Made by a program: the position numbers and the translations under genes. Below are positions 33,515-43,436 of a DNA stretch of 64,000 nucleotides, piece by piece. The notes below the pieces were generated by a model, which was not told the DNA's origin, ran no database searches, and saw only the letters and a list, made by a program, of their open reading frames with translations. The stretch is taken from NCBI RefSeq assembly GCF_026914185.1, contig NC_070569.1:1736001-1800000 (forward strand). The letters run 5' to 3'. The stretch is from Puccinia triticina. Lineage: Eukaryota; Basidiomycota; Pucciniomycetes; Pucciniales; Pucciniaceae. Numbering within the stretch: the stretch's first letter is position 1; each line of letters begins with the position of its first letter.

Positions 33515-34530
33515 TGTGAGCCTGAGTCTCTATAGTGACAGCAGGACACAAGAAATGGGGGGGCAATAGTTGGATTTCTTGGGATAAAGAAATTACAACT
33601 ATAAAAGAAGAAAAGAGAGAGAGAGAGAGAAACCAAGCAGGATAAGAAGGAATAGAAGTACTAGGTTATTCTAGTGGGAATGCACGTCCACTGGCAATGC
33701 TACTCTTCAGAAGAGTGCTGCTAATCTGTGCAAGAAGTGCTACAGCTTCCTCTCAGGAGGGTATCTGGATTAGATAAGTCTTAATCCAGCCACAGTTTTT
33801 TAGACTTCTCTCTGGACAGTCAAGGTTCTTAATGGGAAACCTGAGGGACAGCCCTGCAACCTAGATTTTGAGGCAAAGGCCAAGTGATTATAAGGGACAG
33901 CCCTGTGATCAAGATAGAGGCAAAGGCCTGTAGAATTGAAGGGACAGCCCTGTGATCAAGATGGAGGCAAAGGTCTGTAGAATTGGAGGGACAGCCCTGT
34001 GATCAAGGAGGAGGCAAAGCAAGAAGAAAAGGCAGATCAAGCAAGACACAGAGTTGTACCTCTGAGATAATCAAGGTTCAGTGAAAGAGGTTACTTACTG
34101 TCAATATCCTAGGCGCCTGTGACGGTAGGTATACTGGGAGTAGAGTAGGCTCTTTGGTGGTGATCCTGGGGTTATCTGGGTGGTGGTTCTGGTGTGCTGA
34201 AGTCTGTGGATCCTCCAGCTGCATGGGGGATCCTGACTTCGAAAATTTTCAAAGTTGGATGACATAATCACACATGTACATGTGGTTGGGAGCGCTCAGG
34301 CGCGACTACACAACGCTGCTGCGCATGTGTGTCACAAACCACAAACTCTATGAAGGAGTAGAGATATTGTAAAGTGATCAGTGAACACTGGGGTCAAAAT
34401 TGCATGAGAAATCAGAATCTGAAGTCAAAACAACCTTATGTTGTAAGGTTAAAAAGATATGAGCACATTTAGGCATAAAATGGAGATAAAAGGCAGTTTT
34501 AGGTCAACTGTGTTGACTCTAAGGCTGACA
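33515..34530 (-). repeat. Element C 5' LTR
   Basis: This is a 1016-bp LTR, 6 bp longer than the 3' copy through extra GA units near 33615. It is followed by target duplication ACGGG at 34531-34535. Confidence 0.9.
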
Positions 34531-34535
34531 ACGGG

Positions 34536-35234
34536 GAGGAAGCTCCTGCTCCAAAAGAACTACCTAGGAGGACGTCTGAGAAAGTCTGGAGTAGGGAACG
34601 AATACCGACTATCAGCACGAAGGAATCCCCAGAGGAAGCTCTAATACATGACTTGGACAATGTTAAGATTCCTACAACTTTTGCGCAACTCACTGCAATA
34701 TCACCTTCTTACACAGAACAGATCATAGCAAAGTTACAGGGACGTCTTTCGGGGAAGAATACTTCAACCACCTACATTGCAACAAAAGAAGCTAAAGTAG
34801 CGGCGCCAATGACCACCCTACCAGAGGAAGAAGGTCCGTCTGACCCATGCTACTACAGTTGCGCCCTAGGATACATAACAGCGCAAATCGGCGGGGAAAA
34901 AGTCGACTTTATGGTGGATTCCGGGTCTATGGTCAATGTCATACCCCGATCAGTAGCCGAAGATTTGGAGCTAGAATCTGTGATAGTAAACATACCCATG
35001 CAAGGTGTTGGTGGGGCCAGATGCGACATAACCGGCGTAGTCGAAAATTGCCCAATACAGATTGGCCGATTTTCTGGGCCCGCTCACCTCTTTATATCAC
35101 CAAAAGCTCAAGATTGCATTTTAGGACGGCCTTTCCTTTTTGACTACGACTGCACCTTGGAATACCACGAAACGGGGGAGACTCTCACGTTTGCAGGAAC
35201 CAAGGGCCGGCGAATTTCAGTACCATTGGCTTGA
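34536..35234 (+). CDS. Element E aspartic protease (continuation of gag frame)
   Basis: The E gag frame resumes here after element C. It has a low-complexity start, then a retropepsin-like domain with the catalytic motif FMVDSGSMVNVIP (near 34907-34945), followed by GVGGARCDITG and a hydrophobic ILGRPF (near 35118-35140), the usual second motif of such proteases. It stops with TGA at 35232-35234. Element D has the matching C-terminal end at 42384-42566. The protease would cut the polyprotein during particle maturation. Confidence 0.85.
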   Translation, partial: EEAPAPKELPRRTSEKVWSRERIPTISTKESPEEALIHDLDNVKIPTTFAQLTAISPSYTEQIIAKLQGRLSGKNTSTTYIATKEAKVAAPMTTLPEEEGPSDPCYYSCALGYITAQIGGEKVDFMVDSGSMVNVIPRSVAEDLELESVIVNIPMQGVGGARCDITGVVENCPIQIGRFSGPAHLFISPKAQDCILGRPFLFDYDCTLEYHETGETLTFAGTKGRRISVPLA

Positions 35235-35666
35235 ACCGGGCAAGGTCGAGGATGGGATAATCGGAAGGACCTCAGCACCAATAGCGTGAAATCGGTTCCT
35301 GCATCAGAACATGTCGAGAGCGAAGAATATCGAATGTTCAAAAAGGCACCTAGTCAGCATTTTTTATAACTACCGGCATCCAGCTAGGGAGTAACTCGCT
35401 TCAGCTAGTCAAGCGGGTTATATCTCGGACGCCGGATTTCATCGACTGGCTCAAATCATTCCTCTTAAAACACTTCGGGAAAACATCAAAACAAATAAAA
35501 ATATACCTCTTTAACTTTTTTTTACTTAAAAAGAACATTCTTATCATTTTCCTTAAGCTATTAAAAATCTGTAACATAAAGAAGGACTCACCTACAAAAC
35601 CAGATTCGGGCCCTTTAAATAAACCTGGGATTTTTGGATTATCTCTTTCCGTCAACACCACGAGAA
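35235..35666 (+). other. Element E protease-RT linker, possibly an intron
   Basis: No open frame crosses these 430 bp; stops occur in all forward frames. The right edge CAAACAG followed by ACAACGACTTG matches the 3' end of predicted intron i3 in element D (ATGCAG followed by ACAAAG...GATTTG), both leading to the same pol position. Splicing between protease and RT is therefore plausible in both elements. The donor in E is not clear. Confidence 0.45.
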
Positions 35667-38600
35667 TATTGCAAACAGACAACGACTTGCAACAGCCTAT
35701 CAAAACTTTACTCTCTAAAGGATTAGGGTCAACATTTCAAGACAGACTGTGCCAAAGCTGGAAAGACGGAAACTTATGGTGTATGACAAAATATAAACCA
35801 GTCGCCAAGAAGGTTCAACCAATCAACCAACCAATTCCGCAAACATTAAATCCTCCACTTCAGCGACCTCCATTTTCACGGGACCCATATAAAACGCCAC
35901 TCACACCAAACCCTCCAGACTTCACCCCTACCTCCAGGATCACTGAGGAACGATTAAAGGTAGTTAACTTTGGGCCAGAAGGGTGGCTTTGGGAAGAAGA
36001 GTTGAAACTTTTTAAGCACCTGATTGTGATCCGGGAAAAAGTGGTTGCCTTCACGCCAGAAGAAAGAGGACTCTTGAAGCACTTGTATGGTTTACCTTAT
36101 GTCATACCAGTAATCGACCACGTGCTGTGGCAGAAGAAACCCATTCCAATCCCAGCCGCCATTAAAGACGAATATGTGGAGCAAGTACGCGAACGGGTAC
36201 GGAATAAACTCTATGAACAATCGACATCAAGTTATTCCAGTCCGGTGTTTTGTGTACTCAAGCATGACGGAAAGTTAAGGATAGTTCACGACCTGCAAGA
36301 AATGAATAAGGTTACCATTAAAGATGCAGGGCTACCACCCGCAACCGAAGAATTTGTCGAATCGTTCGCCGGTCGTGCCTGTTATGGATTGGGGGATATT
36401 ATGGGCGGTTACGACGAAAGAGAATTAGCTCCAGAATCTAGACCCCTTACCACCTTTGATACTCCTTTGGGCAGATTTCAACTCACAAGACTTCCACAAG
36501 GCGCCACCAACTCGGTAGCAGTATATCAAGCACAAATGATGTGGATCCTTCAGGACGAAATACCAAAACACGCAGGAGTGTTTATCGACGATGGAGGTAT
36601 TAAAGGACCAGGCACCACATACAATAACGAAGTTCTGGAAGAAAATTCAGGAATACGCCGTTTTATCTGGGAATACGCTCAAACACTGGAGCAAATATTA
36701 TTTCGAATAGAAGAAGCAGGACTCACTATTTCAGGAAAGAAGTTTGCATGCTGTGTACCTGCTTTGGATATTGTGGGTCACGTGGTCTGTAAAGAAGGTT
36801 GGAGGGTATCGGATCAGAAAAAGAATAAAATAACAACATGGCCAACTCCCAACAACATTACGGAACTCCGAGGCTTCATGGGGATAGTAACTTACGTCAG
36901 GATTTTTGTAAAAAATTTGTCTGAAATTGCGGCTCCCCTTTGAAAGTTAACTCGAAAAGACATAGAATGGCTCTGGGACAAAAGCTACGACAATTCCTTC
37001 AACCAGTTGAAAAAGATAATTGGAGAAGACATCACCCTCAAGAATCTCGACTACTCTCCGGACGCAGGGCTGATCGTACTGGCTGTAGATTCCAGTTTCA
37101 TTGCGGCTGGAGCAGTACTTTCACAACAGGAGCTTGAAACAGGACTAAACCAACCAGTATTATACAAATCAATAGTGTTTTCGCCGGTTGAGTCGAGATA
37201 TTCGCAGGCAAAATTGGAACTCTGCGGTGTGGCGCGAATTTTGAAGAAATTACAGACACTTCTATGGGGCCAACACTTTGAACTTCAGGTAGACGCACAG
37301 TCCCTAATTCAGATGATCAACTCACCTTTGCTCCCAAATGCACCCATGACGCGATGGGTAGCATTCATCCAACTCTTTTCGTTTGAGATGGTCCACAAGC
37401 CAGGAAAAACTTTCACAATGCCGGATGCACTTTCTAGACGACCGATAAGTGACAAAGAAGAAGAATTCTATAACGACACAGAGGACTTTGATGAAGATGA
37501 ACCTGTAATCAAAGTCTGCTCACAATTTAATGAGACATCCACCACCACAGAAGTCTTTGAATGGGAGGCCCCAGGATTCTGGACAGACTTGAAGGAATAT
37601 CTCAGGACGCTTCGTAAACCTCACTCTATGGACTCAGACGAATTCCAGAAACTCAAGCGAAAATCAGCAAACTATTTTATCCAAGAAGGACGACTCATGC
37701 GCAGGCACTCACCAATGTCACAACTAGTCATCTCCAAGACATCCTACCAATGCAAAATTTACGAATGGTACATGAAGACCTTGGGCATCGTGGTCTTGAA
37801 GAGACATATCAGCGATTAGTGTGTAGATTCTGGTGGCCTAGTTTGAAGAAAAAAGTCAAGTTATGGGTACAGAGCTGCAAACCTTGTCAAAAGAGGGACC
37901 CACTAGTTCCACGGGAAATACGGCACCCGACAGGAGAGAGCAGCTTATTTGGGCGCGTAGCTTTGGATGTCTGTCATATCAAGGCTGGACGATATAAGTA
38001 CTTACTAGTGGTGCGGGATGATTTATCCGGATGGGTCGAAGCGGCTCCTCTGGTGAAACTGACAGCCGCAACCATTGGAAAATTTCTCCTTGAAGAATGG
38101 GTCTATTGGTACGGCGTAATCAAGACGGTCACGGCAGACAATGGACCAGAATTCAAGAACGAGTTTATAAAGGCAGTAGAAAAGATTGGAGCTACTTTCA
38201 AACCACCTACACCCTACTACCCTGAGGCTAACGGCATGATTGAAAGAGGCCATTGACCCATTAAGGACACCCTGATCAAGATGTGCGGAGAATCGGGTGG
38301 TAAATGGCGAGAATATCTACCATTAGTTCTTTTTGCAGACAGAATCTCCACCAAGCGAACAACTGGATACTCACCATATGAGCTAGTATTTGGCCAAAAA
38401 GCAGTGCTACCCGTGGATATTGAGATGGACACTTTTCTTGGGATCGATTGGACCGAAATTCATACGACGGAGGAACTCCTGGAAGCCCGGACCAAGCAAC
38501 TGGAGCAACGGGAAGAGACTCTGGGAATAGCTTATGAAAAATTGCTAAGAGCGAGGGAATCATCAGTCAGATATTGGGATCGGCGGATGGCGGCTAGGCT

Positions 38601-38934
38601 TAGAAGATCCTTGGATCCTGGTGAAATGGTTTTGGTTTACAACAAAAGCCTGGAGGACCAGTGGGGGAAACTTTTTGCGCACCGCTGGAATGGACCTTTT
38701 AGGATCAAGAAACAACTACCAAAAGGAGCTTACATATTGGAAGAACTAGACGGGACGGAACTCAAGAGGGCCTATGCAGCTTCCCATATCAAACGGTTTT
38801 ATCCTAGGGGAAGGGAGCTTTCTGAAATCAAAATCAACGAGGATCCCAATCAATCAGGTTCATCAGAAGAACAGGAGTCAGAGGATGAGGAAGGAGAAGA
38901 GTTCTCCAGTGGTCACTCTTCTAATTCAGATTAA
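35667..38934 (+). pseudogene. Element E pol (RT, RNase H, integrase), disabled
   Basis: RT is open to 36943 with the catalytic motif VFIDDGGIKGP (near 36576-36610), a Phe variant of the usual YxDD. RNase H carries LAVDSSFIAAGAVLS, with its catalytic Asp. Integrase has an HHCC finger (EDLGHRG... CKPCQKR) and D (LDVCHIKAG), D (TADNGPEF) and E (NGMIERGH). Lesions are TGA at 36941-36943, a one-base frameshift near 37740-37760, and TGA at 38254-38256. Both stops fit CGA-to-TGA changes, judged against D. There is no chromodomain; the C-terminus is acidic and Ser-rich (SSEEQESEDEEGEE). Confidence 0.88.
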
Positions 38935-38949
38935 CCAGCAAAATTTTTT

Positions 38950-38963
38950 AAGTTGGGGGAGGA
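38950..38963 (+). other. Internal copy of the E polypurine tract
   Basis: AAGTTGGGGGAGGA lies 15 bp after the pol stop and is identical to the tract before the 3' LTR at 41652-41665. A shorter version (GTTGGGGGAGGGG) is near 39177. The antisense gene sits between the two identical copies. Confidence 0.7.
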
Positions 38964-39613
38964 AGACTTGCATTCATTCTTTATTAGTCACTTCTTTTTC
39001 CTCTACTACTTGCCTTCCCCATTCTTAATTTTGGGATATGCATATTTTTTATAAACCCCAGGAGGGTACACTCACTTAAAACATTCAGTCTGGGAACGTC
39101 ACATTTTTTCTTCAAGACCGCTCATCACGATGGACGGGTTTTTCTCACAAGTTCGCGACGGCTGAGGACAACCGGAGTTGGGGGAGGGGAGGAGGATAGA
39201 TTGGCATCAAGACTAAAAAGATAAATAAAACAAACTAAAACATAAGTATAACAAGATAAAAGAACAAAAAAAAAATCAGTTTTTTTTAGATTTAGGCGGT
39301 TTTTTCGATTTTTTTTCGGATTTAGAAGTTATCTAGCGATTTTTTTGTGGTTTTGTGATTTCAAACCCCCGAATAGGCGTCGCTCAAGGACAGCCAAGTC
39401 CATCACACCATCAGCACAGCCGAGGGAACAAACAAGAAAACAAAAACTAAGGAAAATATATCAGCAAACAGTAAAAGAGGAAAATGAAGAAGAAAAATTG
39501 AGCTCACAGAAGCAAAGAAAGACTTGGTTGGATTCTGAAACAACATCAAAGAACAGGAAAGAAAGGCAATCAGTAATAATGAAAAAAAGAAGAAGTAGGA
39601 ACGAAACACTTAC

Positions 39614-41287
39614 CAGGAGGAGCGATCAGTAGGATGGGTTCGGACTCGAAGGCGGTGGTTGAGTTGCAGGTATTGACGGGTGACAAACTTGAAGAGGCGG
39701 ACGCGTTCCATGTGTTGGAACGGATTGGAAGCCGGGCAAAGGTTGCAGTAATGAACAAAGGCGTTCATGAAGCACTGGTACATCTGGTCGAGTTCAGCAG
39801 GGCCGGTGGCGTAGACATCAAATCGGCGAGGGTCGATATTGGCAGAAAGAAGATTTCCAATTTGACGGTCGTCAAGACGGTGGTATTCATCTGGGTCATA
39901 AAGGCCGGGTGGATTGGGTGAAGCAACACGCTCAAGATTCGCGTTTGGGTAGATATGAGCTCGACCGCTAGCCGAGAAAGGTGCACTGATAGAAGATCGA
40001 CGAGATCGGGACTCATCAACACTGGTGGCGTTGGAAGCTGAAGACTTGGTAACAGGCGAGGAAGCTGGAGCAGCCGGGCTGGATATGGAAAGGAGACTAG
40101 CTGCGGTACTTGGAGTGTCCAGGTCACAAGGCCGAGGAGCAGCCGGAGGCGACCAGAATCCCGGGATGATAGCTCGGTTGGACTGGAGCATCTGTGGAAT
40201 AAGCAACATCAAAGGTTTCATCAGTGGCAGCATACAAGAGAACGATCAACGAGGAAAACATACCTCATTCAAACGGTTCAGTGCAGGACTACTGACCACA
40301 AAGGGCCTGGACCCAGGCGATAACTGAGGGCGGACAGGAGAGGAATGCTGAGTTTGATAGGCCGGGGATCGATCGAGTTCAGACTCAGGGTAAGCCTGAT
40401 ACATTGGGGATTGAAGATGCGGGCCTCCTAAACCGGGAGGAGTACGGGGACAAAGCGGGGTTGTCAGGGAATTAAACCCGGAAACCTCAGATGGGACGGC
40501 TGGCGAAGCATTCAGGACCGGGGTAAAGGAGCTCTCTCGAGAGGCTCCTCCATTTGGGCTGGTCGTCTAGAGAAGGAAAAAAAAAAAAAGAATAAGTATC
40601 GAATCTAAGTACATATATATAACATAACTAGGAAGGCGCACTAAAAACGGGGAAGCAACGTTGGAAGGGCGCGAACGCAAAGCGTAGCGGACGTAGGGAC
40701 GATTGGTTGGGCGATTTCGATGGATACGACGGGTCATGATGAAGCTATGAGTAGGATAAAACTTGGGACTACGATGAATGAGGAGAAAACAGGCGGCGAT
40801 TGGTCCACCTTTTAAAGTAAAGGAAGCAGCTACACGAGAATAAAAAGGGCTCGTAACTTCGGCACAAGAGTCAGGACGTGAATTCTTGAGGAAAAGAGGT
40901 CGCGTCCGGTTCTGACCAACCAGAAGACTTGACTCACCGATCTTCGGAACACCAAACAAGGCTAACTCATCAGCTCCAGGATCCTGACCAATGCGGCGGC
41001 AGGATCCAGGTTTACATGCAAGTGGTGGACCACGGTGGCTCGAGAATCGTACGAGGAACGATTGTTGGCTCCCCCATTTCGTCATCACACTAGAAAGAGA
41101 AGAGAAATGGAGAGTCAGCTGTCAAACATAAAAAAAAAGAAAAAGAAGAAAGAAGGAACTTACGTGCGATGGCGACCAATCTGCAAATCCAATCAAAGAA
41201 CTCGGAAGACTGAGACCTAGGCGGCGAAAGAGATGTAGTGTTGCCGGCATATGTATATGGTAGGAGTGGGGCCGGTCGGGGAAACAA
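39614..41287 (-). CDS. Antisense, probably spliced gene within element E
   Basis: On the strand opposite to E pol, open segments are bounded by good splice signals. A first segment (41287-41164) ends at GTAAGT. The second (41089 to about 40610, with ATG 41085) follows a TTTCTAG acceptor. The third (40566-40264) follows TTCTCTAG and ends at GTATGT. The fourth (40191-39614) follows TTCCACAG and ends at GTAAGT. The third and fourth join in frame and give about 290 uninterrupted codons, including LYDPDEYHRLDDRQIGN and RLFKFVTRQYLQLNHR. I do not recognise the protein. Element D has only about 190 bp at this place, so the gene is an addition to E: either a captured host gene or an antisense accessory ORF, as known in some plant gypsy lineages. 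Confidence 0.5.
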
Positions 41288-41651
41288 TCGAGTTGAGTCC
41301 GGTTTGGATCAGCGCGCGCGACTAGGAAGCAGAGAGCTGCGCAAATCGCAGCGCAGGACCAGCGCGCTCTAGAATACTAGCACAACCACTGCGGACGCCA
41401 TGGACACACGACGTCGACTGCTGCGCAACTGCGGACTGCGCGCAGCACCTCGACTCCCAGACATCAAATAAATTTAACCCCTCCAATAAAACCAAAAATA
41501 ACAAAACCCACTGGTTTGAGTTCAATTTACCCCTCACTCAGCCTCTCAGGACACGCGCCGCAGAGACTCAAGGACAACTCTTCAAGTTTCAAACCTCTCA
41601 ATTTGCAAGTTACCACACTTTTCACAGCAAAATTGTCTGGGGACAGACAAT

Positions 41652-41665
41652 AAGTTGGGGGAGGA
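41652..41665 (+). other. Element E polypurine tract
   Basis: AAGTTGGGGGAGGA directly precedes the 3' LTR (TGTGG at 41666). It is the expected primer for plus-strand DNA synthesis. Confidence 0.8.
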
Positions 41666-42261
41666 TGTGGTAGACGGAAAGGTTCCACTACATCCTAAAC
41701 TAAAAAAATTCTCTGTTTTCTTTTCTTTACATAGTATTCATCAGGAATCATGGACTATGGCGCAAGGACGGGACTTGACAGGACTAGAAGTTACATTCCA
41801 AGCTACATATACATCTCACCTCCTATTACAACCTCGCGTTTACATACACAACCTAGCTGCTGGACAGCTACACATACTCATCTACACTGCATAGTATGTA
41901 CATACATTCTAAATTAGTGGATTTTCACAACTGACAGCTGCAGGTGACATCATAGAAGTACCACATTAAATCCCTCATGTTCTGACCAATCATAGTCACT
42001 CATTCAGTTTCCCTGCAGCTAAAATCCCTCATACAGGGCCTCCTTGTAGCTAAATTCCCTCACATTTGTCTATATAAGGAGCTCTCTTCCCCCCCCTCAG
42101 TGGTCTTTTCCTCAGTTCATTACTCACCAATTACAGTCACCCCAACATTTACATTTACAGTCTTACATATACATAACAACCCTTACATTAACAATAACAA
42201 AAAATTATTCAGTGTCATCAACAAGCTCATCTTGAACCAACCAACCCTATCACTTCATTAA

Positions 42262-42293
<32 letters not shown>

Positions 42294-42383
42294 ATCTGAT
42301 AGTATAGAAGGGCAGAGTTTGCACCTCCATCATCCCCTTCTCCATTCAGCAAAAGGCTCTCAGGAACACTTTTGAGTCTTACA
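41666..42383 (+). repeat. Element E 3' LTR (complete)
   Basis: This is a 718-bp LTR from TGTGGTAGACGG to GAGTCTTACA. It defines the real left end missing from the 5' copy. TATATAAG begins at 42071. D's interior resumes directly after it at 42384. Confidence 0.88.
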
Positions 42384-42566
42384 ACGGCCGGGGAGCGGAT
42401 TATTCTTCCCGATTCTGAGGGGCGGAACATTGAAGTGTCACTCTGTCCCGTCGAGAAGGGACGATGGGAAAGGGAGTTCCCGGCACATGGACGGAAAGCG
42501 GTCCTGACTCACTGCGGGCGCATCTTGGAGTTGGCCGAGGGAGTGGAGGAACCGCCTTTTTTATGA
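42384..42566 (+). pseudogene. Element D protease C-terminal end
   Basis: The frame GERIILPDSEGRNIEVSL aligns with the last residues of E's protease (GETLTFAGTKGRRISVPL). It continues to a stop at 42566 after about 40 more residues. The protease core was lost or displaced where E inserted. Confidence 0.6.
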
Positions 42567-42904
42567 GAGGAGTTGGTCCATTTGCTGGTAGTTTTAATGT
42601 AGGGTCTCGAACTCTACCGGCGGATTCAACTCAACTCTCAGAGACCCACAGTTGCGGTTTCCATTCAGCTCTTTCTCCGCTTTCATCTCTCATTCCGACT
42701 CACAAAAAATTCGAAATCCAAAAACATCAGCAAAATCAAAAATCTTCAAAAAATGCAGTCTCAGCCGTTTTCCATTCTCCGTTTCCGCTTCTTTCCAAAA
42801 CCTTTTCTCTTGACTCCGCAAAGCGGACCCGCCGGGCCTGCGGAGGGGCTTGCGAGGCGGAAAAATTGAAACATGGGTGTTCAGCGGGGGCACCAAGTGC
42901 AAAA

Positions 42905-43019
42905 GTAAGTCCCCTCCATAGTATGCATCTCCGGGTAGATTCTACCGCTTCATCAAAAAAATTACCGCGTGCCACACTTGTGAGCGTTCCCTTGGTTCCG
43001 CCTTCTTCTCCGCTTTCAG
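42905..43019 (+). other. Predicted intron i2 of element D
   Basis: This is a 115-nt segment from GTAAGTCCCCTCC to CGCTTTCAG, with AGTATGCATCTCCGGG after the donor and CACTTGTGAGC about 40 nt before the acceptor. It is clearly related to i1, i3 and i4. Confidence 0.6.
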
Positions 43020-43324
43020 GTAGACCTTCATCCTACCGTGGAAGCTCCGCAGAGGACCTTCATCCCTCATCGACTTCCCTTCAAGATGTTTCATCTCAAG
43101 ATAATGGCTTCATTCTCCGCGAAGAGAATAAACTACTCCCCCTCTGCAAATAGGCTAAACTATTTACGTCTGTTGACGGCCTCCGCAATGAGGGTAATCT
43201 AGTTTCGTCCTCCGTGACCCTCCGCAATGAGGATAAACTAGCATCTCAACCAGCTCACAACTGGGTTCCAGCGGAGGGAGGTTGGGTGGATTTCGGGATT
43301 CTGCGGAGGATTGGGAGACTGAAA

Positions 43325-43436
43325 GTAAGTTCCTCCCAATGTGCACCTCCGGGGCTGGATGCCACCAAAGACGTGGAAAGCCTACGATTCGCCACAGTTG
43401 TGAGCCATCCCCTACCCTCTGGTTTTTCGTATGCAG
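43325..43436 (+). other. Predicted intron i3 of element D (protease-RT linker)
   Basis: This is a 112-nt segment from GTAAGTTCCTCCC to CGTATGCAG with GTGCACCTCCGGGG and CACAGTTGTGAGCC blocks. Splicing would join ...DSAEDWETE in frame to NKAPFNDLAELRTW. The latter aligns with the start of RT in E (DNDLQQPIKTL), which also follows a CAG. The unspliced frame is open too, so splicing is not proven. Confidence 0.6.

Larger units (their letters stand above)
28817..34530 (-). mobile_element. Gag-only gypsy element C (TR-GAG type) nested in E
   Basis: This is a 5714-bp element with LTRs 28817-29826 and 33515-34530 and target duplication ACGGG at 28812-28816 and 34531-34535. The LTRs differ by one 6-bp (GA)n length change and about one substitution, so it is very young. 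LTR ends, primer site and 3' junction match family A/B, but the internal part has only the leader and one uninterrupted gag. Protease, RT, RNase H, integrase and chromodomain are absent. Non-autonomous LTR elements with only gag are known as TR-GAG. Its enzymes presumably come from an A/B-type relative. Confidence 0.9.
25972..42383 (+). mobile_element. Ty3/gypsy element E nested in D (5' LTR truncated)
   Basis: The 3' LTR is complete (41666-42383, 718 bp), but the 5' copy has only 543 bp (25972-26514) and lacks the first 174 bp. Where both exist I see three differences. The order is leader, gag plus protease (interrupted by element C), a linker, RT-RH-IN, then a 2.7-kb antisense region before the 3' LTR. 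It shares its pol lineage with D (FIDD reverse transcriptase, no chromodomain). The pol is disabled by two TGA stops and a frameshift. Confidence 0.88.
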
